This document shows positions 14,870 to 24,709 of a stretch of 64,000 nucleotides of DNA, one piece after another; position 1 is the stretch's first letter; each line of letters opens with the position of its first letter. The notes under the pieces were generated by a model, which did no database searches, was not told the origin of the DNA, and saw only the letters and a list, made by a program, of their open reading frames with translations. The stretch comes from JBKCUA01 sp046318675. GTDB lineage: Bacteria; Pseudomonadota; Alphaproteobacteria; JAJTHO01. The position numbers were made by a program, and so were the translations under genes. The stretch spans positions 1-64,000 of the forward strand of contig JBKCUA010000013.1 in the NCBI GenBank assembly GCA_046318675.1, given 5' to 3'.

Positions 14870-17599
14870 CTACCCACCAGCCCCATGACACACCTTATAC
14901 TTCCTCCCACTCCCGCACGGGCAAGGCTCGTTGCGCTGCACCCGGCCCCAAGTGGCGGGGTTACTGGCATCAAAAGGCATATCAGGGTTACGGACATGGC
15001 GGGGCTGGAGGGGTGTTTCTTCACGACCCTCGTCGTCGTTTTCATCTTCCCCGGCTAAGGGAGCCGCCAGAGTATCTAATCTCGTTTCATGCCAGCGGGC
15101 AGCGGCCTCCGCATCGTGACCGCCCAGACTAGCCAAGGGATCATAACGGGGATCATGGCGCACTTCAAGGCGGGACAACAATTGAACCACGATTTCCTTG
15201 AGCTTGTCTAACATCGCGGCAAAACCGTTGAATGCCTCTCGTTTGTATTCTTGGAGCGGATCCCGCTGGCCGTAGGCACGCCAATTAATGCCCTGGCGCA
15301 AATGATCGAGGGTGAGCAGGTGATCTTTCCAAACCTGATCGAGGACTTGCAGAACAATAGATTTCTCCGCCCCGGCCCAGATTTCCGGCGCGGTCTGGGC
15401 GCGCTGGGCGGTTAGGTGCGCGGCGACTGCCTCCTGCAAGCGGCGAGTTATTTCCTTATCCGCCACGCCCTCCTCCTTGGCCCAGTCGGCAAAGGGTAAA
15501 TCCAATGAAAACACTCGGCGCACATCTTCATCAAGGCCGTCAATATCCCACTCTTCGTGCAGTGCACCCTCAGGAATGCGTGAGGAAACAAAAGCCTCGG
15601 CCACCTCGACGACAAAACTGTCCACCGTATCGGCCACCGAGGCGCTATCCATGATGGAGCGGCGCTGTTCATAAATAACTTTACGCTGATCGTTCATCAC
15701 GTCATCATATTTAAGAAGATTCTTACGAATATCGAAGTTCCGCGCCTCAACCTTTTTCTGAGCACGCTCTAAAGCCTTATTGAGCCACGGGTGAATAATC
15801 GGCTCATCCTCTTTTAGGCCTAGGGTTTTTAGCCACGGATCAATCTTCTCCGAGCCAAAAATCCGCAACAAGTCATCCTCTAAACACAAGAAGAACTTGG
15901 AATGCCCTGGATCGCCTTGGCGTCCAGAACGACCCCGGAGCTGGTTGTCAATGCGGCGGCTTTCATGGCGTTCGCTGCCAATCACGTAGAGACCGCCAGC
16001 GGCCAGTACTTTTTCTTTATCCGCAGCATGACTCGCCTGCACCGCCGCCTTATCTTCTGCCTCGGCCAGCATCAGGGACAGGTTGCCGCCCAACTGAATA
16101 TCTGTCCCCCGCCCGGCCATGTTTGTGGCAATCGTTACCGCGCCGGGCTTACCGGCTTGGGCAATAATCGCCGCTTCTTGCTCGTGATAGCGAGCATTGA
16201 GGACTTCATGCTTGATTTTCTTTTGCTTCAAGAACGTCGACAGGCTTTCGGACTTGGCAATGCTTACCGTGCCCACCAGCACCGGTTGGCCTCGCTCATG
16301 GCATTCTTGTATCTGCTTAAGAATCGCTCTATTCTTTTCTGCTTCGGTGCGATAAATTTCATCGTTTTCGTCGGCTCGCGCCACCGGCACGTTGGTGGGA
16401 ATCTCCACCACATCAAGGTTATAAATTTCCGAGAATTCAGGAGCCTCGGTCATGGCCGTCCCCGTCATGCCGCTTAGCTTGCTATAAAGGCGAAAATAAT
16501 TCTGAAAAGTAATAGAGGCCAGCGTCTGGTTTTCCATCTGCACCGGCACGGCTTCTTTGGCCTCAATGGCCTGATGCAGGCCGTCGGAATAGCGGCGACC
16601 TTCCATCATCCGCCCGGTAAATTCATCAATGATATAGATTTTCTTGTCCTTGATGAGGTACTCACGATCCTTATGAAATAAGGTATGCGCCCGCATGGCC
16701 TGGGTCGCGTGGTGGAGCACCGAGACGTTGGCAATGTCATAAAGCCCGCTGTCCTCGGCAATAAGGCCTCTTTGCCGCAGGGTTTGCTCCAGCAGTTCCT
16801 GACCACTTTCGGTATAGGCCGCGCTCTTGTGTTTTTCGTCAATCTCAAAACTTTCAGGGGGAAGCTGCCGCACCACGTCATCAAGGCGCAGGTACAAATC
16901 GGTGCTACCCTCCGCCGGGCCGGAAATAATCAACGGCGTCCGCGCCTCATCAATCAGAATGCTGTCCACCTCGTCAATAATGGCGTAGTGCAAGGGTCGC
17001 TGCACCATCCCGGCGCGGGAAAACTTCATATTATCGCGCAGGTAATCAAAGCCCAGCTCATTGTTTGTAGCGTAGGTAATATCCGCTTGATACTGCACCC
17101 GGCGCTCCTCATCGGTGAGGCCATGAACAATGCAGCCCACGGACAGCCCCAAAAACCGGAACACTTGCCCCATCCACGCGGCATCCCGCTGAGCCAGATA
17201 ATCATTCACCGTGACAATGTGCACGCCCTTGCCCGTCAAGGCGTTGAGGTACGCCGGCAGGGTCGCAACCAGGGTCTTTCCCTCCCCGGTTTTCATCTCG
17301 GCAATCTTGCCGGTGTGGAGCACCTGACCACCAATAAGCTGCACATCAAAGGCCCGCAGGCCCAGGGTGCGCCGACCCGCCTCCCGCACGAGCGCAAAGG
17401 CTTCGGGGAGAATCTCATCAAGGCTTTTACCCAAAGCCACCTGTTCTTTCAGTGCCGCTGTCCTGCCCCGCATGGCATCGTCACTTAATGCCGCTATGGC
17501 TACTTCCAAAGTATTGATTTTATCGATATTGCGGCGAAACCGCTGTACCAGCCGTTCGTTGGCGGAACCAAAAATTTTCTGGGCAAGAGCAAGCAACAT
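14870..17599 (-). CDS. secA: Preprotein translocase ATPase subunit SecA
   Basis: Motor of the Sec translocon, driving unfolded preproteins through SecYEG. At 909 residues it is full length. Visible are the Walker A region MKTGEGKTLVATLPAY near residue 103, DEVDSILIDEARTPLIISGP, the helicase block TNMAGRGTDIQLGG, and the C-terminal zinc/SecB-binding motif C-P-C-x8-C-H at the extreme end. ATG 17599 starts the usual MLLALAQKIFGSANER N-terminus. The 117 bp upstream (17600-17716) carry small inverted repeats but no gene. Coding is uniformly GC-rich. Confidence 0.98.
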   Translation of the reverse strand: MLLALAQKIFGSANERLVQRFRRNIDKINTLEVAIAALSDDAMRGRTAALKEQVALGKSLDEILPEAFALVREAGRRTLGLRAFDVQLIGGQVLHTGKIAEMKTGEGKTLVATLPAYLNALTGKGVHIVTVNDYLAQRDAAWMGQVFRFLGLSVGCIVHGLTDEERRVQYQADITYATNNELGFDYLRDNMKFSRAGMVQRPLHYAIIDEVDSILIDEARTPLIISGPAEGSTDLYLRLDDVVRQLPPESFEIDEKHKSAAYTESGQELLEQTLRQRGLIAEDSGLYDIANVSVLHHATQAMRAHTLFHKDREYLIKDKKIYIIDEFTGRMMEGRRYSDGLHQAIEAKEAVPVQMENQTLASITFQNYFRLYSKLSGMTGTAMTEAPEFSEIYNLDVVEIPTNVPVARADENDEIYRTEAEKNRAILKQIQECHERGQPVLVGTVSIAKSESLSTFLKQKKIKHEVLNARYHEQEAAIIAQAGKPGAVTIATNMAGRGTDIQLGGNLSLMLAEAEDKAAVQASHAADKEKVLAAGGLYVIGSERHESRRIDNQLRGRSGRQGDPGHSKFFLCLEDDLLRIFGSEKIDPWLKTLGLKEDEPIIHPWLNKALERAQKKVEARNFDIRKNLLKYDDVMNDQRKVIYEQRRSIMDSASVADTVDSFVVEVAEAFVSSRIPEGALHEEWDIDGLDEDVRRVFSLDLPFADWAKEEGVADKEITRRLQEAVAAHLTAQRAQTAPEIWAGAEKSIVLQVLDQVWKDHLLTLDHLRQGINWRAYGQRDPLQEYKREAFNGFAAMLDKLKEIVVQLLSRLEVRHDPRYDPLASLGGHDAEAAARWHETRLDTLAAPLAGEDENDDEGREETPLQPRHVRNPDMPFDASNPATWGRVQRNEPCPCGSGRKYKVCHGAGG

Positions 17600-17716
17600 A
17601 ACAAGGCACAGCGTTAGGGGGCGGGGGCGAGGCTGTCAACGGGGACGATCAAAGATGATGCCATGCTGTAGCATCACGGCATGATGCTGTTCTTCTGAGA
17701 ACGAGGCTTACTCCCT

Positions 17717-18820
17717 TTATACTGTAATTTGAAGCACTTTTTCCACCCTAACCTCCACCCCCTCCCTCGGTATTGCCGCCCGGAGCACCCCGCAATCGCT
17801 GACCCAGGCTTGACTGCCGAGGGCTTCTAGGGCTTGTAAAAACAACCCTTGCCGGGCGGGATCGAGGTGGCCGAAAGGCTCATCCAGCAACAAGATCGGT
17901 GCCCGGCCGGACTCCGCCGCCGCATGGCGCGCCGCCGCCAGCAACCAGGCCAGCACCACCGCTTTCTGCTCCCCCATGGAACAGCGCCGGGCATCGGCAC
18001 CATGACGGCCAAACAAGCCAACAACATCGCTCTGGTGCGGCAGGCCAGCCATCTCCGCACCGCTATGGGCCAAGGTATGGCGCAGGTTTTCCTCCACCAG
18101 TACCGCCGGGCTGGCCTGCAAGACTTGCTCTACACCGCCCTCCAGGCGCAGGGAGACCAGCGGAAAGCCCTCCCCCGGCTGGGCCAGCAAAAGATTGAGG
18201 GCAGAGGCCACCGCCAGCCGCGCCGCCGCCACAGCGACAGCATGGCTGGCAAGCGAGCGCTCAATAAGCCCGCGCCATGTAGAATTGCCTTCCTGCCCAC
18301 TTTCAAACAAGGCCCTGCGCTCCCGCCAGCGGTGCTCATAGGCCCGCAAATGCCCCGGATGGCCTGGGTAGAACGCCGCTGTGAGACGATCGAGGAACCG
18401 CCGCCGCTCCTCGGCCCCATCGGCAAATAACCGATCCTGCCGGGGGGTGAGCCAGAACATCGGCGTTGATGGCTCCTCCCCTAATCGGGCTGATCCTCGC
18501 CTATCTACTCCGTCTACCCGGAACACTCGTCCGCGTGGGGTATCTTCTAAACTATAGCGTTGCGGCAACTCCCCACTGCCTTCAGAAAAATCTATAGAGA
18601 CTGCCCAGGCCGCGCCAGTCTCAGCCGGGCGCAATTCCTCTGTCGTTGCGTGGCGCAAACCGCGCCCAGGGGAAAACAAGGAGAGTGCCTCCAAAATATT
18701 GGTCTTGCCGCAGCCATTAGCCCCGGTAAGCAGCACCAGCGGCGCGGCTCCCACAGTCACGGAAAACGCCTCATGATTGCGAAACGCCCGCAGGCGCAGC
18801 GCGGCAATCCGGGGGAGCAA
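17717..18820 (-). CDS. recF: DNA replication and repair protein RecF
   Basis: SMC-like ATPase that loads RecA at gaps with RecOR. The 367-residue product has Walker A GANGCGKTNILEAL near residue 33 and the Walker B/D-loop region LLLDEPFGHLDPARQ near residue 315, with the MGEQKAVVLAWLLA signature between. It starts with TTG 18820, 3 bases after the dnaN stop, with only a short AGG as ribosome site, so it probably depends on dnaN translation. gyrB, the usual next gene, is absent; secA follows instead. Confidence 0.95.
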   Translation of the reverse strand: MLPRIAALRLRAFRNHEAFSVTVGAAPLVLLTGANGCGKTNILEALSLFSPGRGLRHATTEELRPAETGAAWAVSIDFSEGSGELPQRYSLEDTPRGRVFRVDGVDRRGSARLGEEPSTPMFWLTPRQDRLFADGAEERRRFLDRLTAAFYPGHPGHLRAYEHRWRERRALFESGQEGNSTWRGLIERSLASHAVAVAAARLAVASALNLLLAQPGEGFPLVSLRLEGGVEQVLQASPAVLVEENLRHTLAHSGAEMAGLPHQSDVVGLFGRHGADARRCSMGEQKAVVLAWLLAAARHAAAESGRAPILLLDEPFGHLDPARQGLFLQALEALGSQAWVSDCGVLRAAIPREGVEVRVEKVLQITV

Positions 18821-18823
18821 GGC

Positions 18824-19993
18824 CTAAACCCGAATGGGCATCAGGACAAACAAGGTGTCCGTGGCACCGACATCCCGCACCAGCACAGCGGCGGCGTTGT
18901 CCTGAGCCGCAAGACTGACCTGAGCGCCGTCGATCTGGTTCAGCACGTCCAGCAGGTACGGGGCGTTAAAGCCCAAGGACAGGGACTCACCCTGATAGTC
19001 CGCCGGAATTTCCTCTTTCCCCTGCCCCGGCACGTTGAGGCCGCCAATGGACAGGCGCAGCATCCCGTCGCTCAAATGACAACCCACGGCCTTGATTTTA
19101 TCCTTGTCGGTGGTGAGGGTGATAATGCGATCCACCGCCACGGCAAAGGGTTTCACTGGCACGGTAAAGACATGGGTATTATTTTTCGGGATAACCCGGT
19201 TGTAGTCGGGGAAGGTGCCGTCAATAAGCTTGCTGGTCACCACCACGCCACCAACCTGAAGGCGAATCTTTGCCGCCGACAACTGCACCGTCACAGGGGC
19301 ATCGCCGTGATCAGCCAGAATCTTCACCACCTCATTAACCATCTTGCGCGGCAGGATCACCCCCGGAATAGCTTCGACCCCTTCCGGCGCGGCAAGCTCC
19401 GCGTAGGCCAAGCGGTGCGCGTCCGTCGTCACGGCGCACAACTTACCATCCGCCACATGCAAATAAACCCCATTGAGATAATATCGCATGGCATCGGTGG
19501 ACATGGCGAACCGAGTCTTATTCAGTAAGCGGTATAATGCCTGCGCCGTAAGGGTAAACGTGTGCGGAAACTCCCCCAGACTAAGAATAGGAAACTGAGA
19601 AGCGGACAACGTCGGCAACTGGTAATTACGCTCCCGCCCCGCCGTAACTTTCAACTGCCCTCCCTGAGCGGTTAGCGTCACCTTCGCACCATCGGGCAGC
19701 TTTCGAATCAAATCAAAAAGCATCTGAGCTGGTGCTGTGCTAGATCCCGGCTGACCTCCCAACACCGCCACGGTTTCCTGCACGTCCATTTCCATATCTG
19801 TGGCCGCTAAGCGTAATACGTCAGGCTCGACTATAATAAGGACATTGCCAAGTATCTCCACAGTATTGCGCCGCTCAACTGCACTCTGCACATGAGCCAA
19901 GGCACTAAACAACACCCCCCGCTCCAATGTTACCTGAAACGAATCAGTCTCAGGGACAGCGGGATCCAATAATTGCACAGCAACGGCAGTCAT
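18824..19993 (-). CDS. dnaN: DNA polymerase III beta subunit (sliding clamp)
   Basis: Ring-shaped processivity clamp of the replicase; 389 residues, with the three repeated clamp domains and the family C-terminus VLMPIRV. ATG 19993 follows a strong GAGGAGA site. It forms a two-gene unit with recF, but dnaA does not lie upstream; a small isomerase gene does. The 3' half of the gene has GC-rich third positions while the 5' 300 bases are clearly more AT-leaning. Confidence 0.96.
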   Translation of the reverse strand: MTAVAVQLLDPAVPETDSFQVTLERGVLFSALAHVQSAVERRNTVEILGNVLIIVEPDVLRLAATDMEMDVQETVAVLGGQPGSSTAPAQMLFDLIRKLPDGAKVTLTAQGGQLKVTAGRERNYQLPTLSASQFPILSLGEFPHTFTLTAQALYRLLNKTRFAMSTDAMRYYLNGVYLHVADGKLCAVTTDAHRLAYAELAAPEGVEAIPGVILPRKMVNEVVKILADHGDAPVTVQLSAAKIRLQVGGVVVTSKLIDGTFPDYNRVIPKNNTHVFTVPVKPFAVAVDRIITLTTDKDKIKAVGCHLSDGMLRLSIGGLNVPGQGKEEIPADYQGESLSLGFNAPYLLDVLNQIDGAQVSLAAQDNAAAVLVRDVGATDTLFVLMPIRV

Positions 19994-20069
19994 ATAGCAA
20001 TCTCCTCAGTAAACTTCTCCTTATTACCTAAAAGCTAGGATAAAACAAGAAAAGTATAAAGACACTGCG

Positions 20070-20405
20070 TTATTTGTAATAGGTTTCCGGTATCATCTCA
20101 CGCACTTCAAAACTAAATGCTATGCCAGCAGGGATTACAGATTTTAATACCTTTACAATAGCGTCCCGAATCTCCATGCGCACTTCCAAGGGTCGCCCGG
20201 CCAACAAGCGTAATTCACCATGCAAAAACAATTCACTCTCACCGAGACCCACCTGAAACATATCGCAAGAAAAAAGCCGAGACTTAACCGCTGCACTATC
20301 CACTGTTGGGGCAGCACAAAGAGCCTGATGCGTCTTCTTCAAAAGCTCAAACAAATCAATCTTACTAGCGAGAGGGGATGCACATTCAAAAACAAGATGC
20401 GGCAT
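20070..20405 (-). CDS. 5-carboxymethyl-2-hydroxymuconate isomerase family protein
   Basis: Small enzyme of the tautomerase superfamily, 111 residues. ATG 20405 gives MPHLVFEC, so that after removal of Met the catalytic Pro becomes the N-terminus, as the fold requires; an upstream start at 20417 would block this. Related enzymes isomerise 5-carboxymethyl-2-hydroxymuconate in homoprotocatechuate breakdown, but no other gene of that pathway is nearby, so the true substrate is uncertain. It lies 8 bases after the skp stop and ahead of dnaN. Confidence 0.8.
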   Translation of the reverse strand: MPHLVFECASPLASKIDLFELLKKTHQALCAAPTVDSAAVKSRLFSCDMFQVGLGESELFLHGELRLLAGRPLEVRMEIRDAIVKVLKSVIPAGIAFSFEVREMIPETYYK

Positions 20406-20413
20406 AAAACAAC

Positions 20414-21010
20414 TCAATCGTTTTTCCGACTATCTTTTGCCGTAACATCGATTTTAACCGTCGGCAATTGACTATTCAAAGTCTTTAGAACTTCAGCGGT
20501 AATATCAAGGCTATTCTCTACCAAGACAATCTGACCGCTAGGCAAAACCAACATATACTTGCGATCTTCGGATATTTTTTGTATAATTTCAATGACTTTA
20601 TTCTGAATCGTATCCATAGCTTTAGCGTAAGCAACTTCTAAACGACGCTTTTTATCCTGTACGTCACGCTGAGCATCACCGATTTTGCGCTCAAATTCTT
20701 TACGTTTCTCACTATATGCCTCAGGATCAAGAATGGTTCGCTGACGAGAGAGTTCTTTTTCGGCATCGCGCAAACTGTTTTCTTGAGAGTTAATCTGCTG
20801 CTGATACTTTTCATGCTGCTTTTCCAACTGACTCTGAATGGATTTAGCTGCCGTTGATTCACGCAATAGCTGTTGCATATCAACTACAGCCACTAACTTG
20901 CGAAAGCCTTGGCGGAATGCTTCTAATGAGGCATCGTCCAACGATGGGGATGCCGCATTAACCGAAACAACACTAAAAAGATAGACAACAAAAACAAGAA
21001 TAATACGCAT
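20414..21010 (-). CDS. skp: OmpH/Skp-family periplasmic chaperone
   Basis: Periplasmic chaperone that escorts unfolded outer-membrane proteins to the Bam complex. The 198-residue precursor has a signal peptide ending at VNAA, a hydrophobic core strand (VAVVDMQQLLRES) and long charged coiled-coil tentacles about residues 60-140 rich in Lys, Glu and Gln. It follows bamA by 15 bases, the standard pairing. lpxD and fabZ, which usually come next, are missing and replaced by the isomerase gene. Confidence 0.9.
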   Translation of the reverse strand: MRIILVFVVYLFSVVSVNAASPSLDDASLEAFRQGFRKLVAVVDMQQLLRESTAAKSIQSQLEKQHEKYQQQINSQENSLRDAEKELSRQRTILDPEAYSEKRKEFERKIGDAQRDVQDKKRRLEVAYAKAMDTIQNKVIEIIQKISEDRKYMLVLPSGQIVLVENSLDITAEVLKTLNSQLPTVKIDVTAKDSRKND

Positions 21011-21025
21011 AATGCTCAGCCCCGC

Positions 21026-23341
21026 TTAAAATCGAGTGCCGAAATTAAAACGAAAAAATTCAGTTTTGTCATAAGATTCCTTTAAAATTGCTTGAGAAAA
21101 ATCAACGCGAACTGGGCCGAATGGAGATCGCCACGTTACCCCAACACCACTAGCAAGGCGCAAGCTATTATTATCTTCGATTCCCGATCCTTTTGTATCT
21201 GCATCTGTTAATGTACCAGCATCCACAAACGCCCGCCCTAATATCCCTAGATCCTCTGATAATCCCAAAGGAAAGCGCATTTCCGTCGTTCCAGTAACAT
21301 ACTTTATCCCACCCAAACCATCTCCCGTTGCTTTATCACGAGGACCTATTCCCGCCGGTTTAAAGCCGCGCAAGTTTGCACCTCCTACAAAAAACCTATC
21401 TGCAATACGAACATTTTGACCACCATATCCAACGGTGTAGCCACCCTCACCCTCCAGACCCAGCACCCAGTCTTCTTCAGCCAGCGGAAAAAACACTCCA
21501 CCCCCCACAGTAGTACGAAAATAATTCACATCCCCGCCAACCCCTGCAAGCTCATTACCCTCTCGCACATAGTACCCCTGACTTGGCTCATTACGGTTAT
21601 CGCGCCGATCATACAGTAAATCCTGACCTATTGCAGAGGTCAATGCCGTCCCCTCTTGCTGCTTAATAAAAGTTGAAGCATCACTGGACAGGTTATCAAT
21701 TTTAATATTACGTAAAGTATAACGCAAAGTCTGGCGCAAATCATCAGTTAGATCATACCCAAGCCTTAAGCTACCTCCGGTACGTTGCTCATCGTAAGAG
21801 CTTTCACGTTGCAAGTCATTTGCTTGTCTAAATATATCAATACCGGCAGACACATCGCGGCTCAAAAAATATGGCTCCGTAAAAGACGCAGTATACTCCT
21901 TACGGCGACTACTCACCGTCGCGGCCACCGCTACATCTTGGCCGCGCCCTAAAAAGTTTCGCTCCCTCAGGCGAACATCACCCAAAATTGACTCCGTTGA
22001 AGAAAACCCAGCTCCCAAAGAAATCTCCCCTGTTGATTTTTCCTCAACCTTAGCACTTATATCGGTTCTATCCGGGGCATTACTAGGCGTTGTTTTAAGT
22101 TCAACCTTCTCAAAGTAATCGAGATTCTTAAGACGTCGTTCGGTTTCTTTTATTTTGTCGCCATTATAGGGATCGCCTTCTGCCAACCGAAATTCCCGTC
22201 GGATCACCGAATCCAGCGTGCGAACATTCCCTGTCACATTGATACGTTCAACATAAACTTTTGGCCCTTCTTGAATGGCAAAAGTTACAGCAATAGTTTT
22301 GGCCAAAACATCTTTACGAAAATCAGGGTCAATTTGAACAAAGGCATAACCTCTGTTTCCCAATTCATCAGTAATTTTCTGAACGGTTTTTTCTACGCGC
22401 TTATTACTAAAGGTATCCCCACGATGAACAAGGGATAAGGAGCGAAGCTCCTCCGGAGCAAGATTCTTCAGGGTTGTAGTAAATTTTACATCGTCAATAA
22501 CATACTTATCACCCTCCAAAACATTGAAATCCAAATAGAATTCACTCTTATCTTGAGATAATTTTGCAACGCTGGATACCACACGAAAGTCAGCATAACC
22601 ATTAGCAAGATAGTGTTGACGCAACAACTCCTCATCATAAGCTAGTCGATCGGGATCATAGCTATCGCTAGACGACAAAAATCGCCACCAAGCTGACTCC
22701 CGAGTCGCAATAACCGTTCGCAGGGTGTCACCGCTGAAAGATTTATTACCATTAAAGGTAATGCGCTGCACCTTAGTACGCTCGCCCTCTTGAATCTCAA
22801 ATACCAAATCAACGCGATTTTGCGATAGCTCTACAACTCTAGGCTCTACGCGCGCTGCAAAACGACCGCTGCGCCGATAAAGTTCAAGAATGCGCTGGAC
22901 ATCCGCCTGTGCCTTAGGTCGGGTAAAAACAGTTCGACTTCGCAATTGTATCTCAGCCTCAAGAGCAGCCACGGTTAAAGCACTATTACCCTCGAAGGCA
23001 ACCTTGTTTATAACCGGATTTTCCTTAACCCGCACCACCAGTATATGACCCTCACGACCCAAGGTAGCATCTACAAAAAGTCCAGTACGAAAAATACTTT
23101 TAAGGCTTGCATCCAAGGCACTTGCATTAAAAGAATCCCCGGGCTTAACTGTTAAATATGATACAATGGTTCGGGTATCGACCCTCTGGGCACCCTCAAC
23201 ACGAATTGAGGCAATGCTATCGCCCGAATTTTGAGCAAAAGCAAGCTTATCAATAGAGACGAACGCTAGCAAAACCGCCAAAAGGTACCGTAAAATCACT
23301 GGGCTTTTTCCCTTATCATGATATTTATTGCCAACATCCAT
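21026..23341 (-). CDS. bamA: Outer-membrane protein assembly factor BamA
   Basis: Core of the Bam machine that inserts beta-barrel proteins into the outer membrane. I chose ATG 23341 (MDVGNKYHDKGK) over a TTG at 23350, giving 771 residues. After the signal peptide come five POTRA domains (about 45-425; the first begins IASIRVEGAQRVDTRTI), then the 16-strand barrel with the VRGF-like element NLRGFKPAG and the Bam-signal end FRFNFGTRF. It is divergent from uppS with only 31 bp between start codons, unlike the usual co-directional order. Confidence 0.96.
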   Translation of the reverse strand: MDVGNKYHDKGKSPVILRYLLAVLLAFVSIDKLAFAQNSGDSIASIRVEGAQRVDTRTIVSYLTVKPGDSFNASALDASLKSIFRTGLFVDATLGREGHILVVRVKENPVINKVAFEGNSALTVAALEAEIQLRSRTVFTRPKAQADVQRILELYRRSGRFAARVEPRVVELSQNRVDLVFEIQEGERTKVQRITFNGNKSFSGDTLRTVIATRESAWWRFLSSSDSYDPDRLAYDEELLRQHYLANGYADFRVVSSVAKLSQDKSEFYLDFNVLEGDKYVIDDVKFTTTLKNLAPEELRSLSLVHRGDTFSNKRVEKTVQKITDELGNRGYAFVQIDPDFRKDVLAKTIAVTFAIQEGPKVYVERINVTGNVRTLDSVIRREFRLAEGDPYNGDKIKETERRLKNLDYFEKVELKTTPSNAPDRTDISAKVEEKSTGEISLGAGFSSTESILGDVRLRERNFLGRGQDVAVAATVSSRRKEYTASFTEPYFLSRDVSAGIDIFRQANDLQRESSYDEQRTGGSLRLGYDLTDDLRQTLRYTLRNIKIDNLSSDASTFIKQQEGTALTSAIGQDLLYDRRDNRNEPSQGYYVREGNELAGVGGDVNYFRTTVGGGVFFPLAEEDWVLGLEGEGGYTVGYGGQNVRIADRFFVGGANLRGFKPAGIGPRDKATGDGLGGIKYVTGTTEMRFPLGLSEDLGILGRAFVDAGTLTDADTKGSGIEDNNSLRLASGVGVTWRSPFGPVRVDFSQAILKESYDKTEFFRFNFGTRF

Positions 23342-23372
23342 AATCAACAATAAAGCCTACCGCAAGATTTAT

Positions 23373-24068
23373 ATGCATAACCCTCCTCACCATGTTGGCA
23401 TCATAATGGACGGCAACGGCCGCTGGGCCAAACAGCGTGACCTACCTAGAACTGCTGGTCACCTTGAAGGTGCAAGAACAGTGCGCACAATAATTGAAGC
23501 AGCACTCCGCAACCGAATTCCCATCCTCAGCCTATTCGCTTTTTCAACAGAAAACTGGCGTCGCCCTCAAGATGAAATTAATGAACTGATGAATCTACTG
23601 AGACGCTTTATTAAATCAGAACTAAACGCGCTGCATCGGCAGGGTATTCATCTACGTTTTATTGGCGATCTTGGACGACTTGAGGTAGATATTCAAGAAA
23701 CACTACATAATGCCACTGAAAAAACAAAAAATAACAATGTTATGACTTTAGTTGTAGCTCTTAATTATAGTGGACGCTCCGATATACTACAAGCAGTACA
23801 CAAGCTACTCATCACCAACCAAAACCCTGAAGACCTTAATGAAGAAGATATAACCGCCGCTCTATCCACCCATAATCTTCCCGATCCCGATCTTATTATT
23901 CGCACCAGTGGAGAACAGCGCCTAAGTAACTTTTTTCTCTGGCAGGCAGCGTACAGCGAATTATACTTCAGCCCCGTATCTTGGCCTTCCTTTGATGCAA
24001 TGGAATTTGCGAAAGCTCTCGACTTTTATGCCAGCCGTCAACGCCGCTTCGGCGGACTTGCTGCATGA
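23373..24068 (+). CDS. uppS: Undecaprenyl diphosphate synthase
   Basis: Cis-prenyltransferase making the C55 lipid carrier for peptidoglycan and other wall polymers. ATG 23373 gives MHNPPHHVGIIMDGNGRWAK, with the catalytic Asp in the MDGNGRWA motif; a longer frame from 23328 runs into bamA. At 231 residues it is normal. SLFAFSTENWRRP and IIRTSGEQRLSNFFLWQ are further signatures. First gene of the tightly overlapping uppS-cdsA-dxr-rseP set. Confidence 0.95.
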   Translation: MHNPPHHVGIIMDGNGRWAKQRDLPRTAGHLEGARTVRTIIEAALRNRIPILSLFAFSTENWRRPQDEINELMNLLRRFIKSELNALHRQGIHLRFIGDLGRLEVDIQETLHNATEKTKNNNVMTLVVALNYSGRSDILQAVHKLLITNQNPEDLNEEDITAALSTHNLPDPDLIIRTSGEQRLSNFFLWQAAYSELYFSPVSWPSFDAMEFAKALDFYASRQRRFGGLAA

Positions 24069-24709
24069 TAAGGGTTTGCTCCGGTATACTACTTATTTTG
24101 ACCACCCTGACCGGGTTGTGGCTTAACTCACCCTATTTCTCTCTCCTAGCTGGTCTCTGCGCAGTATTTGCCTGGCATGAAGCCATTCATATCTACCCAA
24201 ATAAATGCTTAACCGGAAAAAAATTAGCATTATGCGCCATACCCCTGTTAGCCTATTGGGCAGCAGTGTTTTTATACAACACTGTAGGGCCATGGGCATT
24301 GTTATCAGGTTTGGTTATCATCTGGGCCACCGATAGCGGCGCATTCTTAATCGGACGGCGGTGGGGAAAAACGCCGCTGGCTCCAGTGTTATCACCAAAA
24401 AAAACTTGGGAAGGACTGGTTGGAGGCATGATGTCGGCTATTCTTGTCAGCGGTCTAGTGCGCTACCTACAAGTCAATGATTTCAGCGGCAATGATGCCT
24501 TGGCTGCCATCAGCATAGGGCTAGGCCTCTCTACTTTAGCAACTCTAGGGGACATTATCGAATCTGCCTATAAACGCCACTGCGGCGTTAAGGATAGCAG
24601 CAACCTTATCCCTGGCCACGGCGGTTTTCTTGATCGCCTAGATAGTACCTTGTTACCCTTACCTCTTATCGCCTTTGGTGTATTTATAATCCGTGAGATA
24701 GGAACATGA
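24065..24709 (+). CDS. cdsA: Phosphatidate cytidylyltransferase
   Basis: Makes CDP-diacylglycerol from phosphatidate and CTP, the branch point of phospholipid synthesis, in the inner membrane. It has several membrane helices and the CDP-transferase signature near the end: SAYKRHCGVKDSSN followed by PGHGGFLDRLDS. At 214 residues it is somewhat shorter than typical enzymes of 270-285, mainly in the N-terminal helices. The start overlaps uppS (ATGA) and the end overlaps dxr. Confidence 0.93.
   Translation: MIRVCSGILLILTTLTGLWLNSPYFSLLAGLCAVFAWHEAIHIYPNKCLTGKKLALCAIPLLAYWAAVFLYNTVGPWALLSGLVIIWATDSGAFLIGRRWGKTPLAPVLSPKKTWEGLVGGMMSAILVSGLVRYLQVNDFSGNDALAAISIGLGLSTLATLGDIIESAYKRHCGVKDSSNLIPGHGGFLDRLDSTLLPLPLIAFGVFIIREIGT

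Noticed and set aside
16685..17488. A 267-codon open frame opposite secA
   Set aside because: It is antisense to an unmistakable secA and reflects the GC-rich codon pattern of that gene; His/Gln/Arg-rich with no domain.
18560..19528. A 322-codon open frame opposite recF and dnaN
   Set aside because: Antisense shadow spanning two real genes; composition is His/Gln/Arg-rich as expected for such shadows.
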